Positions 46,770 through 58,380 are shown, counted from the stretch's first letter. The stretch is DNA of 64,000 nt from Dreissena polymorpha (GCF_020536995.1 NC_068355.1:120054430-120118429), one strand, 5' to 3'. A program made the numbers and translations. The notes: a model not told the origin generated them from the letters alone.

Positions 46770-47385
46770 TGTTTAGATTTGAGTTCAGTCTCCCATTTAC
46801 TAAGCCTAGCTTCATTTACGCGGATTTAATCACACCTCATACACTTTTCACAACTCTGGAGAGGAGTTGGCCGATCACCTGTGTTCAAAACTGATTTCCA
46901 GCCCAAGGGAGGGTCAGGGGTACAAAGGGGGTGGGGAGCCATCCTGATGTAAGTTGGTGAGATCAATGACGTTGTGAGCAGGAGTAACTTGCTTTTTGTT
47001 GGAGGTAGTCGGCATTACACCAGTGGAATCAGTATCGATATCGGACATAGCAGGGATATCACGCATGTTGTTGCGTTAATCTGCGATTGATTTGCAGCAC
47101 AAAGATTACAGGCAACACCACACCCATTTCTTTAGACACATGATGTGTGACAGGGACCCATGCAAACAGCTATCGCATACCTCATCAGCATCTGCAATAA
47201 GGGTGTCACAGGCTACACAAAGATCATCAGCGTGTAGTTCCTCTTCGAGGATATCTTGCGCACGTGTTGTGACATGAGGAGGAGGACATAATGCCGGTAG
47301 GGAGACAGTACAGCATTTGCATTTGTATGGTTTGTTCTGATTGTTCTTGTCTTGATTATATTCTATTTCAGATTTGGAAAGTTTG
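46770..47385 (-). pseudogene. LINE ORF1, N-terminal part with PHD-like zinc finger
   Basis: On the - strand, 47327-47130 encodes KCKCC...CVAC-x9-CDSC-x6-H-x2-C, a PHD-type cysteine pattern as found in ORF1 of some CR1/L2-related LINEs. It is followed, across frame breaks, by the start of the coiled coil (ending at 46770). The right border is a family D fragment. Confidence 0.6.
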
Positions 47386-47500
47386 TATGCCCCCGGATCG
47401 AATGATCGGGGGTATATTGTTTTTGGCCTGTCTTTCTGTCTGTCATTCTGTCCCAAAACTTTAACCTTCAAAATCTCGACCCATGCGTTATGACACACTC
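47386..47500 (+). mobile_element. Family D head fragment (variant)
   Basis: TATGCCCCCGGATCGAATGA with TCGGGGGTATATTGTTTTTG, then TTTCTGTCTGTC. Same variant as the copy at 60054. Confidence 0.7.
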
Positions 47501-47869
47501 TATATAAATTTGATCAGGGACCTATACACACAAAGGGATGAGAAACTCACTGCACTGAAGAACAAGCTAACGCGTTGTTACGCAAAAGGGAAACGAGACT
47601 TGCGACCCAACGAGACTTCGCGCGACAAGGCAAATTTTCACAGCCGCCATTTTGACAAAGCGAGACCGTGACAAAGCAATCGAGACAAAATAAGATAACA
47701 AATTAACCAAGTGTTGCCAGCACAGAAGTATTCATTGAAAGGTTTGTTGAGTTTGATACATCTTATTGTTTCATTTGTTTTCCACTATGCTTTGTATTTA
47801 CTTATAAAACAACGGTGGGTATTTTCACCAAATCATGCGTATCATTGTTTACACTTCCATAATCCGAGA

Positions 47870-49725
47870 AACGTGTGTCGTAGCTTTTTTCAAAAGGCTT
47901 GGTCAAATAAAGCTCTATACTATTCATGTTGGTATTCTTACAAACGTTACATTTCAACGCATTGTGTGATGCTAATTTTATATTATATTTTACCACTTTC
48001 AGTTTCATCAACATATGCCGTGGCTCTTTTTGAAAGGCTCAGTCAATACTAGCCCTATATATATCATGTTGGTATCTTTACAAACGTTACATTTCAATGC
48101 ATTGTGTGGTGCAAATTTAATTTGCATTATTTGCAAAGGTATAATTTTGTATTAGCTAAAAGATTATACAATTTTAGTCATTTTTTTATTTTGTAATCAC
48201 TATCAGTTTGATCAACATATGCCGTGGCTCTTTTCGAAAGGCTCAGTCAATACTAGCCCTATATTAATCTTATGGGTATCTTTCCAAACATTACATTTCA
48301 ACGCATTGTGTGATGCTAATTTTATTTGTATTATTTGCAAATTCATGATTTTGAATGAGCACAAAAGCAATACAATTTTAGTCATTTTTTTATTTTTTTT
48401 TACCACTATCAGTTTCATCAACATATGTCGTGGCTCTTTTTGAAAGGCTCAGTCAATACTAGCCCTATATATATCATGTTGGTATCTTTACAAACGTTGC
48501 ATTTCAATGCATTGTGTGGTGCAAATTTAATTTGCATTATTTGCAAAGGCATAATTTTGTATTAGATCAAAGATTATACAATTTTAGTCATTTTTTTATT
48601 TTGTAATCACTATCAGTTTGATCAACATATGCCGTGGCTCTTTTCGAAAGGGTCAGTCAATACTAGCCCTATATTAATCTTATGGGTATCTTTACAAACA
48701 TTACATTTCAACGCATTGTGTGATGCTAATTTTATTTGTATTATTTGCAAATTCATGATTTTGAATGAGCACAAAAGCAATACAATTTTAGTCATTTTTT
48801 TATTATTTTTTTACCACTATCAGTTTCATCAACATATGTCGTGGCTCTTTTTGAAAGGCTCAGTCAATACTAGCCCTATATATATCATGTTGGTATCTTT
48901 ACAAACGTTGCATTTCAATGCATTGTGTGGTGCAAATTTAATTTGCAATATTTTGCAAAGGCATAATTTTGTATTAGCTCAAAGATTATACAATTTTAGT
49001 CATTTTTTTATTTTGTAATCACTATCAGTTTGATCAACATATGTCGTGGCTCTTTTCGAAAGGGTCAGTCAATACTAGCCCTATATTAATCTTATGGGTA
49101 TCTTTACAAACATTACATTCCAACGCATTGTGTGATGCTAATTTTATTTGTATTATTTGCAAATTCATGATTTTGAATGAGCACAAAAGCAATACGATTT
49201 TAGTCATTTTTTTTATTTTTTTACAATTTCAGTTTGATCAACATATGTCGTGGCTCTTTTCTAAAGGCTCAGTCAATACTAGCCCTATAGTTATCATGTT
49301 TGTATCTTTACAAACGTTACATTTCAATGCATTGTGTGGTGCAAATTTAATTTGCATTATTTGCAAAATCAGAATTTTGTATTAGCTCAAAGATTATACA
49401 AATTAAGTCATTTTTTTATTTTGCAATCACTATCAATTTAATCAAATATGTCGCAGCTTTTTAAGAAAGGCTCAGTCAATACTAGCCCTATAATAATCAT
49501 GATGGTTTCTTTACAAACGTTGCATTTCAATCTATTGTGTGGTGCAAATTTCATTTGCATTATTTGAAAAATCATAATTTTGTATAAGCTCAAAAACAAT
49601 ACAATTTTAGTCATTTTTTTATATTTTATAACCACTATTAATTTGATCAACATATGTCGCAGCATTTTTGGAAAGGCTCAGTCAATACTAGCCCTTTATT
49701 AATCTTGTTGGTTTAAATTCACATT
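47870..49725. repeat. 205-bp satellite, about nine monomers in alternating A/B pairs
   Basis: Monomer starts (CGTGGCTC or variant) lie near 48016, 48223, 48430, 48633, 48839, 49044, 49248, 49449 and 49658, spaced 201-209 bp. Units alternate between a type with ATATATCATGTTGGTATC and GTGTGGTGCAAATTTAATTT and a type with ATTAATCTTATGGGTATC and GTGTGATGCTAATTTTATTT, giving a ~410-bp higher-order period for three cycles. Confidence 0.9.
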
Positions 49726-49740
49726 GTTTTATATTTTCAG

Positions 49741-49872
49741 TGTGCTGAAAAGAAGCAAAAGAGGGTCTCTTGCTCTTTATACGGAAAGTTTGACCCCGCA
49801 AAGGAAAATGTCATGACGCCAGCGAAACTTGGGTGTACAAACCCAGGTCATTTCCACGTTAAGAACTTTTAA
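49741..49872 (+). CDS. Possible orphan terminal exon (unidentified)
   Basis: After a good acceptor (TTTTATATTTTCAG, ending 49740) a 43-codon frame of normal codon use runs to TAA at 49870-49872: CAEKKQKRVSCSLYGKFD and on to TNPGHFHVKNF. AATAAA follows near 50351. I do not recognise the protein and see no partner exon nearby; the satellite lies immediately upstream. It could be a chance frame or a relic exon. Confidence 0.3.
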   Translation, partial: CAEKKQKRVSCSLYGKFDPAKENVMTPAKLGCTNPGHFHVKNF

Positions 49873-50814
49873 TTGTTGAAAAACATTGTGGACTTTAAAT
49901 AGTGCAGACATACATGTGTGTTCACAGCTTTGCCAAGGATACTGATACTGTTTGTTTCAACTGGGATATTGGATTCCTTTCTTTTCCTGAGACGTACCTT
50001 GACCATCCCAGCACTAAGATGATGTTACTATATTCATGTCTACTATATAAAGCAGTGGCGACAACAAACTTCACAAACCTTCAAACTTGCCGAAGACAAA
50101 AGAAAATTCAGTATGAATTAGTTTTAAATATTCAATTGATTAAATTAAACTGTTGCATTTTTTTCATAAATGAACACATTCCAGCAGTGAATATCTCTGC
50201 TTAACTCAAAAGTGACTGTTAGATCTTTGATCATGTAAATCAAAAATGTGTTCCCAAAACTAATTGTAAATATAAAATGTTCAAACTTGTTTAAACAAGA
50301 TAATTTGGTATTTAATTTAAGTAAGCTTTTTGTATTGCTGTAGGCTTCGAATAAATCTTCTGCATTGCCATGTCAGGAGGAATCTCAATCTTTTGTTGTT
50401 GTATAATAAATAGAAAATTGTTAGTATTATTATCAATTTTTTGTTGTTCTATTTCACATTGCAAATGGTTACTTGTTCAAAATCTTTTACAAACATGTGA
50501 TTTTTTTTACATGCTATTGAGTTTTTAAAATATTTCCTTTAACTGAATGCTCATTACACTTAGTAACATGAATGTATTGTTACACATACTCTTAAACGTA
50601 AAAAATACCAAGATTACCTATCATGCATGAACGTATGTGTATATTTCAGTGATTAACTGATTTATACTGAGAAATAAAACATAAACGACTTTTATGAATT
50701 GCCTTGCCTTCAAATTCTGTTGATTTTTGTTCAATACTTGAACACGAAATCACGAAAAGACTTTCAGTACTACTATGGATATCATGTTCAAAAGAAGTCC
50801 AACAGAATAATATA
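49873..50814. other. Intergenic DNA without a recognised feature
   Basis: AT-rich; one possible polyadenylation signal (near 50351), nothing else. Confidence 0.5.
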
Positions 50815-51745
50815 ATGGCATGCGCACCTTCATTGTCTCGGATGATAAAGAACAATTATACATTTTAAATTGTAAGCAATTGGCAGGCGTTAATAATGTT
50901 GATATTTTTCACACAGCGCAGAGTAATATTTTCAATTAATTAAAAGACCGGTCTTTGCTACATGCACATATGTGCGATATACAATGGCGATTGAAACCCT
51001 GTGAAACAAATGGTATTGTTACTCGTCAACGCATCCGGTAATTGGGTTCCGTGTAGCATACTGCGTGTTAATATTGCTAATTATTTATTTACAAGACAAA
51101 CAAGGCAAAATTGAACGAATATATATTTATTTATTAAACAACGAAAGTCGAATATTGCGAAACAACTATCACCATCAATGAGCGAAATCGCTCGCAATCG
51201 AATGAATCTGCTTTCCTTCAGCTACATGAAGGTCAGTCTGGCTGCACAGGTTCTGAGCGACTCTGTTCGTGAATATTAAAATGGCATGCGAAACTTTGCT
51301 GCGTCGGAGGTTAAAAGAACAGTTATACATTTTGAGTTGTTTGCACTTAACATGTCTTGATTATGTTGCTATTTAAAACAAAACATGGTAACATTTTAAT
51401 TCTATTAAAAGACCGGTCTTTTGTACATGCACATACGTGCGATAAACAACGGTAATTTAACCCTGGCGTAACAACCGGCAATTAATATTCATCAAAGGGT
51501 CCGATAATTGGGTCCCCGTTCGACATACTGCGTAATAATTTGACTAATTAAAGATTGATTTTGAGATCAACAACGCAACAATTAAGCGAATAGGTACTTG
51601 TTTATTTAACATAATATAATTTGAATCCGAAAAAACGTAACCCGCTCAATAAGCGAAATCCCTCGCAATCGATATCGTGTTGCCGCATTATCGCTACATA
51701 GGGACCAATCAATCGAGATTATCAAATCTCGCGCACCGGTTTATT
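50815..51745. repeat. Old ~465-bp tandem duplication
   Basis: 50815-51280 and 51281-51745 share AAAAGACCGGTCTTT, TACATGCACATA, AATTGGGT and AGCGAAATC..CTCGCAATCGA in the same order, with much divergence. A fresher ~57-bp duplication lies at the right end (51689-51792: GGGACCAATC and CGAGATTATCAAATCTCG). Confidence 0.7.
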
Positions 51746-51915
51746 ATCGCTACACAGGGACCAATCGATCGAGATTATCAAATCTCGGTTTATTTTGCGT
51801 GCTGTAACGGGATATCGCGAGGTTGCTTATCCCTTTGTTTGTATAGGTCCCTGATTTGATTGGCGTGTGTTCATTCCAAACATGAGAATAATTTTGAAAA
51901 ATGAGTTGCGTCTTA

Positions 51916-52361
51916 AAGTGATTTTATGGGCATTTTTCACTGTTGAATTGAGCTGAAAAAAAATTAACAGGTCAAAAGAGTTAGTTAAAATGTGGTTACT
52001 GACCAATTATCTGCAACTCATCTTGCTACAAGTTCTTTATAAAATATATTTTATAATCGATATTCTTACGTGACTCACCCAGTTCTGTAAGCCGAAATGG
52101 TCCGTAAAACACTATTGTGTCTTTGTGTCGTATGAACGAATCTGCACTAAAACTAAATTAGGTTCACATCGTACATGCTTGATCCGTTGTCAAACGAAAG
52201 TAGGGTTGATATTCAAATGCTTAATTTTCTCTTTCTGGGATATTGTTTTAGTATGTTGATGCTGCATGAACAAATATAAGTGTACATGAAGTGGAAACAC
52301 CAAATATAAACAACGGTTGCGATAGACACCTATAAATTGTTAGATACCCATAATATCACTT
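51916..52361. mobile_element. TA-flanked MITE family M2, copy 3
   Basis: 446 bp with ends AAGTGATTTTATGGGC and ACCCATAATATCACTT between TA dinucleotides. Colinear with the copy at 26124. Confidence 0.85.
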
Positions 52362-52450
52362 TAAATTATGCAATAGCGAACAACTTCTATGCCTTCAGCG
52401 CTTTGATTACATTTGCTTTCGTACAATTTTATGCTTGTGCTTAATAGCGT

Positions 52451-52600
52451 GTCACGTGATTAACAAAAATGGCGTCGTTATGGAAAATCGTCGTGCTTTT
52501 GGACGTTAATGTATGCATTGTTCTTCTATGGTTTGGGATAAGTCAGTTATTTGTGCAACGAGCGATTTGTGTGAATTATAATGATGATAAAGTGTGAAAA
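52451..52600 (+). promoter_or_regulatory. Possible promoter/first exon: GTCACGTGAT followed by AAAATGGCGTCG
   Basis: A palindromic E-box CACGTG lies 9 bp before an ATG in favourable context. The ATG (52469) opens a 42-codon frame with a hydrophobic N-terminus (MASLWKIVVLLDVNVCIVLL). Possible donors (AATGTATGC, ATAAGTCAGT) lie inside it. It could be the first exon of DGCR8 (acceptor at 60564) or of an unknown gene. Confidence 0.3.
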
Positions 52601-53304
52601 TGGATGATTAAATGGCTTTAAAACAAAATGCGGGACGGAGAGCAGGTGGGGGGTAGACAAAAGTTGTTTTGTCCCCGACCTGATTCTGTTGCGTGTTAAC
52701 TCAGCTTATGATTGCCATTTATTTAATGTGAAGATCGTATTTACTTGAATAAAAAGGTTTTGTTTTTAAATATTCGAAATCTGCGATAAATATGGACTTT
52801 CGTGGGTAAAATATATTTATCGGTTACACACCACTGTGGCGTGTAGGTTACATCACATCAATTGTATTCTCAGCGAATATCATTTATGGAAATGAATATC
52901 TATATTCCATTGAGAAATTCTAACAACTCATTTTGTACTTGATTTGAACATTAATGTAAAAAGAAGTTTAGAATAAATTGTAAATTGTCAATATCAGACA
53001 CCATATCTAAAAACAAGGTAAGGTAAATAAGCTAAGTTGCAGATTAGAAAGGTTGATCCAAGTGTCACAAATTAAAAGTAATGGGTAGTATTACTTTACA
53101 TATCTTATAGTACACATAGTATTTTTTTTTAAATGTTTAAGCATGAGACCCTTATTAACAAAACTATGTGTCTGAAAGGTAATTAGGAGTTTTCGGTTAT
53201 GTTTGGTGGAATTATTTTTTTTTAACTACATTACCAAAATGTTACTTGGTGTTCTTAAATAAATTGGTCATAAGTATCAGGGGGGTATACCAGCCTTCAG
53301 CAGG
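52601..53304. other. Intergenic or 5' intron DNA without a recognised feature
   Basis: AT-rich, no repeat or coding pattern seen. Confidence 0.45.
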
Positions 53305-53629
53305 CAGGGCCCTAAATCTATTCGGCGGCAGTCCCCCACCTGAAAAGTATACTTTTTTCCCCTTTTGGGGGGAAAAATTCCCCCTAAAAAAAAAAATATT
53401 TTTTTTTTAATAGAAAGATGTGTCTCATGATTATTATATCTCAATTCTATTTCAATTTAATCATTTCAAACATACTTAATTATGAAAAATGCAATGAATA
53501 TAGTGCAAACATGTACAAATGAAATAATGAGAGAGTAAGTAAAAAATTCCCCCAAAAAGGGAAACGCCGCGAAAATTCCCCCTCCTAAGGGCTGCGGACC
53601 CCTTCCCCCAAAGTAGTGTGAGGGCCCTG
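53305..53629. mobile_element. hAT-like MITE, 5-bp target duplication GCAGG
   Basis: Ends CAGGGCCCTAAATC and GTGAGGGCCCTG, with GCAGG at 53300-53304 and 53630-53634. The interior is rich in poly-T/A and CCCCC words that pair with each other. Confidence 0.8.
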
Positions 53630-53656
53630 GCAGGCTCTGTATGTCACATATTAAAC

Positions 53657-53831
53657 CAGTCTTCACGGTTATTATAAGCCCGACAGCCCGGGACTGGTGA
53701 AATGGTATTCAGGCTATTAGAAATAAATAAAATCATATAGTCGGGCTATTGCCGGATTTCTTGACTGTTTCAAATAAAGCATCATTACATGTATTCGGGC
53801 TAATGGTTTAAATATATAATCGTGAAGACTG
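53657..53831. mobile_element. hAT-like MITE, 6-bp target duplication TTAAAC
   Basis: Ends CAGTCTTCACGGTTAT and ATAATCGTGAAGACTG, with TTAAAC at 53651-53656 and 53832-53837; 175 bp. Confidence 0.8.
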
Positions 53832-53966
53832 TTAAACAAAAATGTCATGAAATTAAAGACAATTACAATATACATCAATAAATCAATCCAGGGTTTTCAT
53901 TAGGTGAAAAAAGTTAGTCTCACCACTTAAATTTATGGCTAGAAATAATTTTTAAGGGATATATGT

Positions 53967-54495
53967 CAGTGATTTTTTTTGCTCAAATTTACAGCCGAAT
54001 TTCGGCTGCTTCCCAATCGCAAAAATACACGTTTTTTCCCAAAATTCTGACCAAAATTTCCCAAAAAAATCCCAACTTCCAAAAAAAAATTAAAAAAAAA
54101 AAAAAATTTTTTTTTTTTTTTTTTTTTTTTAGAAAGAAGTCTCATATAACTTAATTATGATTTCTTAAATCTAGGTCTCAACTTTATTGTTTAAACATCT
54201 TACAAAATATATAACTTGAATTTAGTCATTTTTGTCCATAAATCATTCCCAAACTTGCCACTTTTATTGATTAAAAAAACAAAACAATTTGACCAGACTC
54301 CTTTTCTAGAAAACTCCCTGAACATGCACTTAAAAACAATATCACTTCTGTTACTTATAATCCTATTTATAATGCTTAATTTTTCCCAATTTCATGGTTT
54401 ATCGCGCTATTTTTCCCAATTTCAAGGTTTATTGCGCTACTTTTCCCAATTCAAAAGGCACAGGCTGTAACAAATTAAAGCAAAAAAAATCACTG
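53967..54495. mobile_element. hAT-like MITE, 5-bp target duplication TATGT
   Basis: Ends CAGTGATTTTTTTTGC and GCAAAAAAAATCACTG, with TATGT at 53962-53966 and 54496-54500. The interior has long A and T runs (54080-54131) and TTTTCCCAATT words shared with the element at 55031. Confidence 0.8.
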
Positions 54496-54840
54496 TATGT
54501 CCAGAATAAAAAAAAAAATAATAACAATAATTTATATTGACACATTTAAAGTCCTAAAAATCCTCAATGCCACCATTTACTATGATTTAGTAGCATAAAT
54601 TACATACTGGTGTTGAAAGTGTAAATTCTTACAGGAGATATTTATTTTTAACTCCTTAAATTATGTCAATCATGTTGACATTCACGTTGGCCTGTTGGGT
54701 TGCGAAAATATATGGCAATATCAAACCTTTTCCTGATGTGTCTACCGGTCCACTCATTGGACCCTTTCTCAAAGCAAAATGGTGAAAGAAAATCCCAATA
54801 TGAAAAAATATCACTATTTTCAAAAAGACATTTAATTTTT

Positions 54841-56586
54841 TATGCCCCCGGTAGGGTGGCATATAGCAGTTGAACTGTCAGTCAGTCAGTATGTCAGTCT
54901 GTCCGAAAACTTTAATGGCCATAACCTTTTCAATATTGAACATAGAAACTTGATTTTTGGCATACATGTGCATCTCATGGAGCTGCACATTTTGAGTGGT
55001 GAAGGTCAAGGTCATCCATCCTTCAAAGTCCAGCGATTTTTTTCCTTGTTTGTAAAGTACCGGAAAACGGCACTTTCCCAATCTGGGAAAAATTACATAT
55101 TTCCCAAATGAAGGTTAAAATTTTTTAAATGAACTTTAATTAATTTACTTATGCAGCTCTATGGCTAGAACCTTAGTAAATATAATATTAACAACTTGAC
55201 ATCAATTATTCTCAATTTTTAGGTAATTGTTAGCAAAAAATTAAATACACTAATTTCCTAATTTGAACATTTCACAACGCATTTTTTCCAATTTCAAGGT
55301 TTTCACGACTCAATTTTTCCCAATTTTGAGGTTTTCATGACTCAATTTTTCCCCATTGGACCGGTACAGGTACTTTTCCCAATAGGACAAAAAAAATCGC
55401 TGAGGTCAAATGTCAAATATATGGCGTCTGTCCGTCCGTCTGAAAACTTAACTTTCGCCGTAACTTTTTTATGCCCCTGAAGGGTGGCATATAGTTTTTG
55501 AATTGTTCATCTGTCTGTTCGTCAGTCTGTCCATTCATCAGTCAGTCTGTCGTCCGTCCGAAAACTTTAACATTGGCCATAACTTTTTCAATATTCAAGA
55601 TACCAACTTGATATTTGGCATGCATGTGTATCTCATGGAGCTGAACATTTTGAGTGGTGAAAGGTGAAGGTCAAGGTAATCCTTCATGTTCAAATGTCAA
55701 ATATATGGCGTCTGTCCGTCCGTGCGAAAACTTTAACATTGACCATTACTTTTTCAATATTGTAGATAGCGACTTGATATTTGGCATGCATGTGTATCTC
55801 ATGGAGCTGCACATTTTGAAAGGTGAAAGGTCAAGGTTATCCTTCAAGGTCAAAGGTCAAATTTTACAATATTGAAGATAGCAACTTGATATTTGGCATT
55901 CATGCATATCTCATGGAGCTGCTCATTTTGAGTGGTGAAAGGTCAAGGTCATCCTTCAAGGTCAAAGGTCAAATTTTGCAATATTGTTGATAGCAACTCG
56001 ATATTTGGCATGCATGCGTATCTCATGGAGCTGCACATCTTGAGTGGTAAAAGGTCAAGTTCATCTTTCAGGGTCAAAGGTCAAATTTTGCAATATTGAA
56101 GATATCAACTCAATATTTGGCATGCATGCATATCACATGGAGCTGCACATTTTGAGTGGTGAAGGGTCAAAGTCAAGGTCATCCTTCAAGGTCAAAGGTC
56201 AAAATTTTGCAATATTGAAGATAGCAACTTAATATTTGGCATGCATGTGTATCTCATGGAGCTGCACAGTTTGAGTGGTGAAAGGTCAAGATCATCCTTC
56301 AAGGTCAAAGGTCAAATTTTGCAATATTAAAGATAGCAACTCGATATTTGGCTGCATGCGTATCTCATGGAGCTGCACATTTAGAGTGGTGAAAGGTCAA
56401 GGTCAAAGGTCAAATTTTGCAATATTGAAGATAGCAACTCCATATTTGGCATGCATGCGTATCTCATGGAGCTGCACATTTTGAGTGGTGAAAGGTCAAG
56501 GTCTTTCTTCATGGTCAAAGGTAAAATATATGGCTTCAAAGCGGCGCAGTAGGGGGCATTGTTTTTCACGAACACAGCTCTTGTTT
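54841..56586 (+). mobile_element. Family D element(s) with ~125-bp tandem core
   Basis: Heads TATGCCCCCGGTAGGGTGGC (54841) and TATGCCCCTGAAGGGTGGC (about 55470) share one tail (GGGGGCATTGTTTTTCACGA, CACAGCTCTTGTTTTA). The core has about eight units with GATATTTGGCATGCATG, ATCTCATGGAGCTGCACATT and CTTCAAGGTCAAAGGTCAAA. A MITE is inserted at 55031-55402. Two heads with one tail mean one element inserted into another or lost a tail. Confidence 0.85.
55031..55402. mobile_element. hAT-like MITE inside the family D core
   Basis: Ends CAGCGATTTTTTTCC and GGACAAAAAAAATCGCTG; the flanks AAGTC and AGGTC agree at 4 of 5 bases. Related to the element at 53967. Confidence 0.75.
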
Positions 56587-57405
56587 TAGAAAGAAATGTC
56601 TAATGATTATTATACCTCAAGTTTATTTTAATAACATTAACCAAGTATAATTTTATAACTATAATTTATCATTGATATGATCTTTTTCTTCTGATTTGAA
56701 TTATTGTCATTTAATAATGAGTAAAATGAAATTGATTTTTCCTAAATTAGTGGACTTATCACACACAAAAACAACTAAATTTGATTTTTTCCCCAGAATG
56801 GCCAGGAAAAAGGCTGATCTAAAAAAACTAATTTGAAAAGTGCTAACTTCTCCTTCCAAAGAAAATTTGTTGAAATTTGATATTTGTTGAAATAACAACA
56901 TAACTGTCATGTTAAAATTCATTATGATTGAGGAAAGTGTTTTGAAAGTTCAGAAATCAAATCAAGATGTAGATGGGGTTTTTCTTGCTGAAACTCCTCC
57001 TTTTGGAATTTCGGCAGGGCTCAGCCTACTTTCAGAATCTAGGGATAAGTTACCTCTCCTTCAGCTGAAATAAGGGAGAAATGCGGCTACTTAAATGAGA
57101 AGTGGTTTCTGTTCAGATTTCAATAAATTCTTCACTTGTTTTATACCTTTCATTGTACCATACGGCATACCCATTATTATTTATCAGAAACACTTGACAC
57201 GTCACATTTAGGAGACAATATTAACAAATACAAACACACACACTTACATGTAAGTGTTAATGTTGTGTTATATGTGTACATGTACATGACATTTAACAGA
57301 GTTTAATTAATATCTTTAACACATACATGTAACCTGCAATGTATGTCATTACTGTTAAAGGGACCGTCAACTACAAATGACAAAAAAAGTTCTAAAATAC
57401 CGTAT
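56587..57405. other. Intergenic or 5' intron DNA without a recognised feature
   Basis: AT-rich; only simple CACACA and TACATG words. Confidence 0.5.
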
Positions 57406-57714
57406 TTTTAGCTCTGCTGTTTTCGGAGAAAACCCGAGGTATTGTCGTAGCCAGCTCGCCGTCCGCGTCGTGCTAAAACCTTTACATTTGTCCCTAAAAT
57501 CAAAGTGCTTCCACAAACAACTTTGAAACTTCATATGTAGCTGCACCTTGATTAGTTCAACATGTCACACCCATTTTTGGGTCACTAGGTCATAGGTCAA
57601 AGTCACTGTGACCTCTAAAAACATATAAAAATAATAATTCTGACAAGCTTTCATTTATTCAAAACTGCACCCGTAGCCGAGCGTGGCACCCGTTATGCGG
57701 TGCTCTTGTCATAA
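57406..57714 (+). mobile_element. Family A element, copy 3
   Basis: Head TTAGCTCTGCTGTTTTCGGA, core GGGTCACTAGGTCATAGGTC, tail GTAGCCGAGCG...GTTATGCGGTGCTCTTGT. Confidence 0.85.
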
Positions 57715-57811
57715 TAGAGGCTGAAATGTGGGATTCATTTTAAAAGGCATCATTTCATTTATAATAAGACATGTTAAGTGTTTTAAACATACGATTTTCT
57801 TATTTCGCATT

Positions 57812-58380
57812 CAGGGTTTTACATTCATGTCAAATGTTAGGGGTCCCTAGGACTCTAGTTTTAATATAATTTTCAGGGGTCCTGTCAATAAAAATGGAAG
57901 TCCCAATAAATATGCTGAGTGTGATAAAGTCAATTAGTTTAAAGTATAATAATCGATTATTTACGTATAAAATACCCGAGATTTAACACATACCGATACA
58001 ACTAAAGGTTATTTATTTTTACAGTTTGATCTTGCTGGCCAGATAATAAGCTATCGTAACCTCACTGGCTCAGTAAGCTTTTCTTTGAAAGCGACATAAA
58101 TACTCACATAAAATGTACGCAATGTAATCTCAATTCGGGACTTTGCAACTAGCAACAGCAGGTGCACGATTGGTTGATAAATCAACAAGCGAGACTACTC
58201 ATACATCCTTATAGAAAATTACGCCCTGCAGTTGTCTTTCTGAATTTCTTGTTGATATTATGAGAACCAATATGTCAAAAAGATTGTGCGTCAAATGGGA
58301 CGCAAATTAACAAATATGACAGGTCCTGACTGGCATTTTATGGGTATTTGAAGCAGAATATCGCGTCCCGTAAAACCCTG
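57812..58380. mobile_element. hAT-like element with CAGGGTTTTAC ends
   Basis: CAGGGTTTTAC and GTAAAACCCTG bound 569 bp. The flanks CGCATT and GTCATT agree at 4 of 6 bases, so the target duplication is uncertain. Confidence 0.65.

Noticed and set aside
48629-49018. 129-codon frame over the 205-bp satellite
   Set aside because: Spans monomer borders, and the unit length varies without regard to frame.
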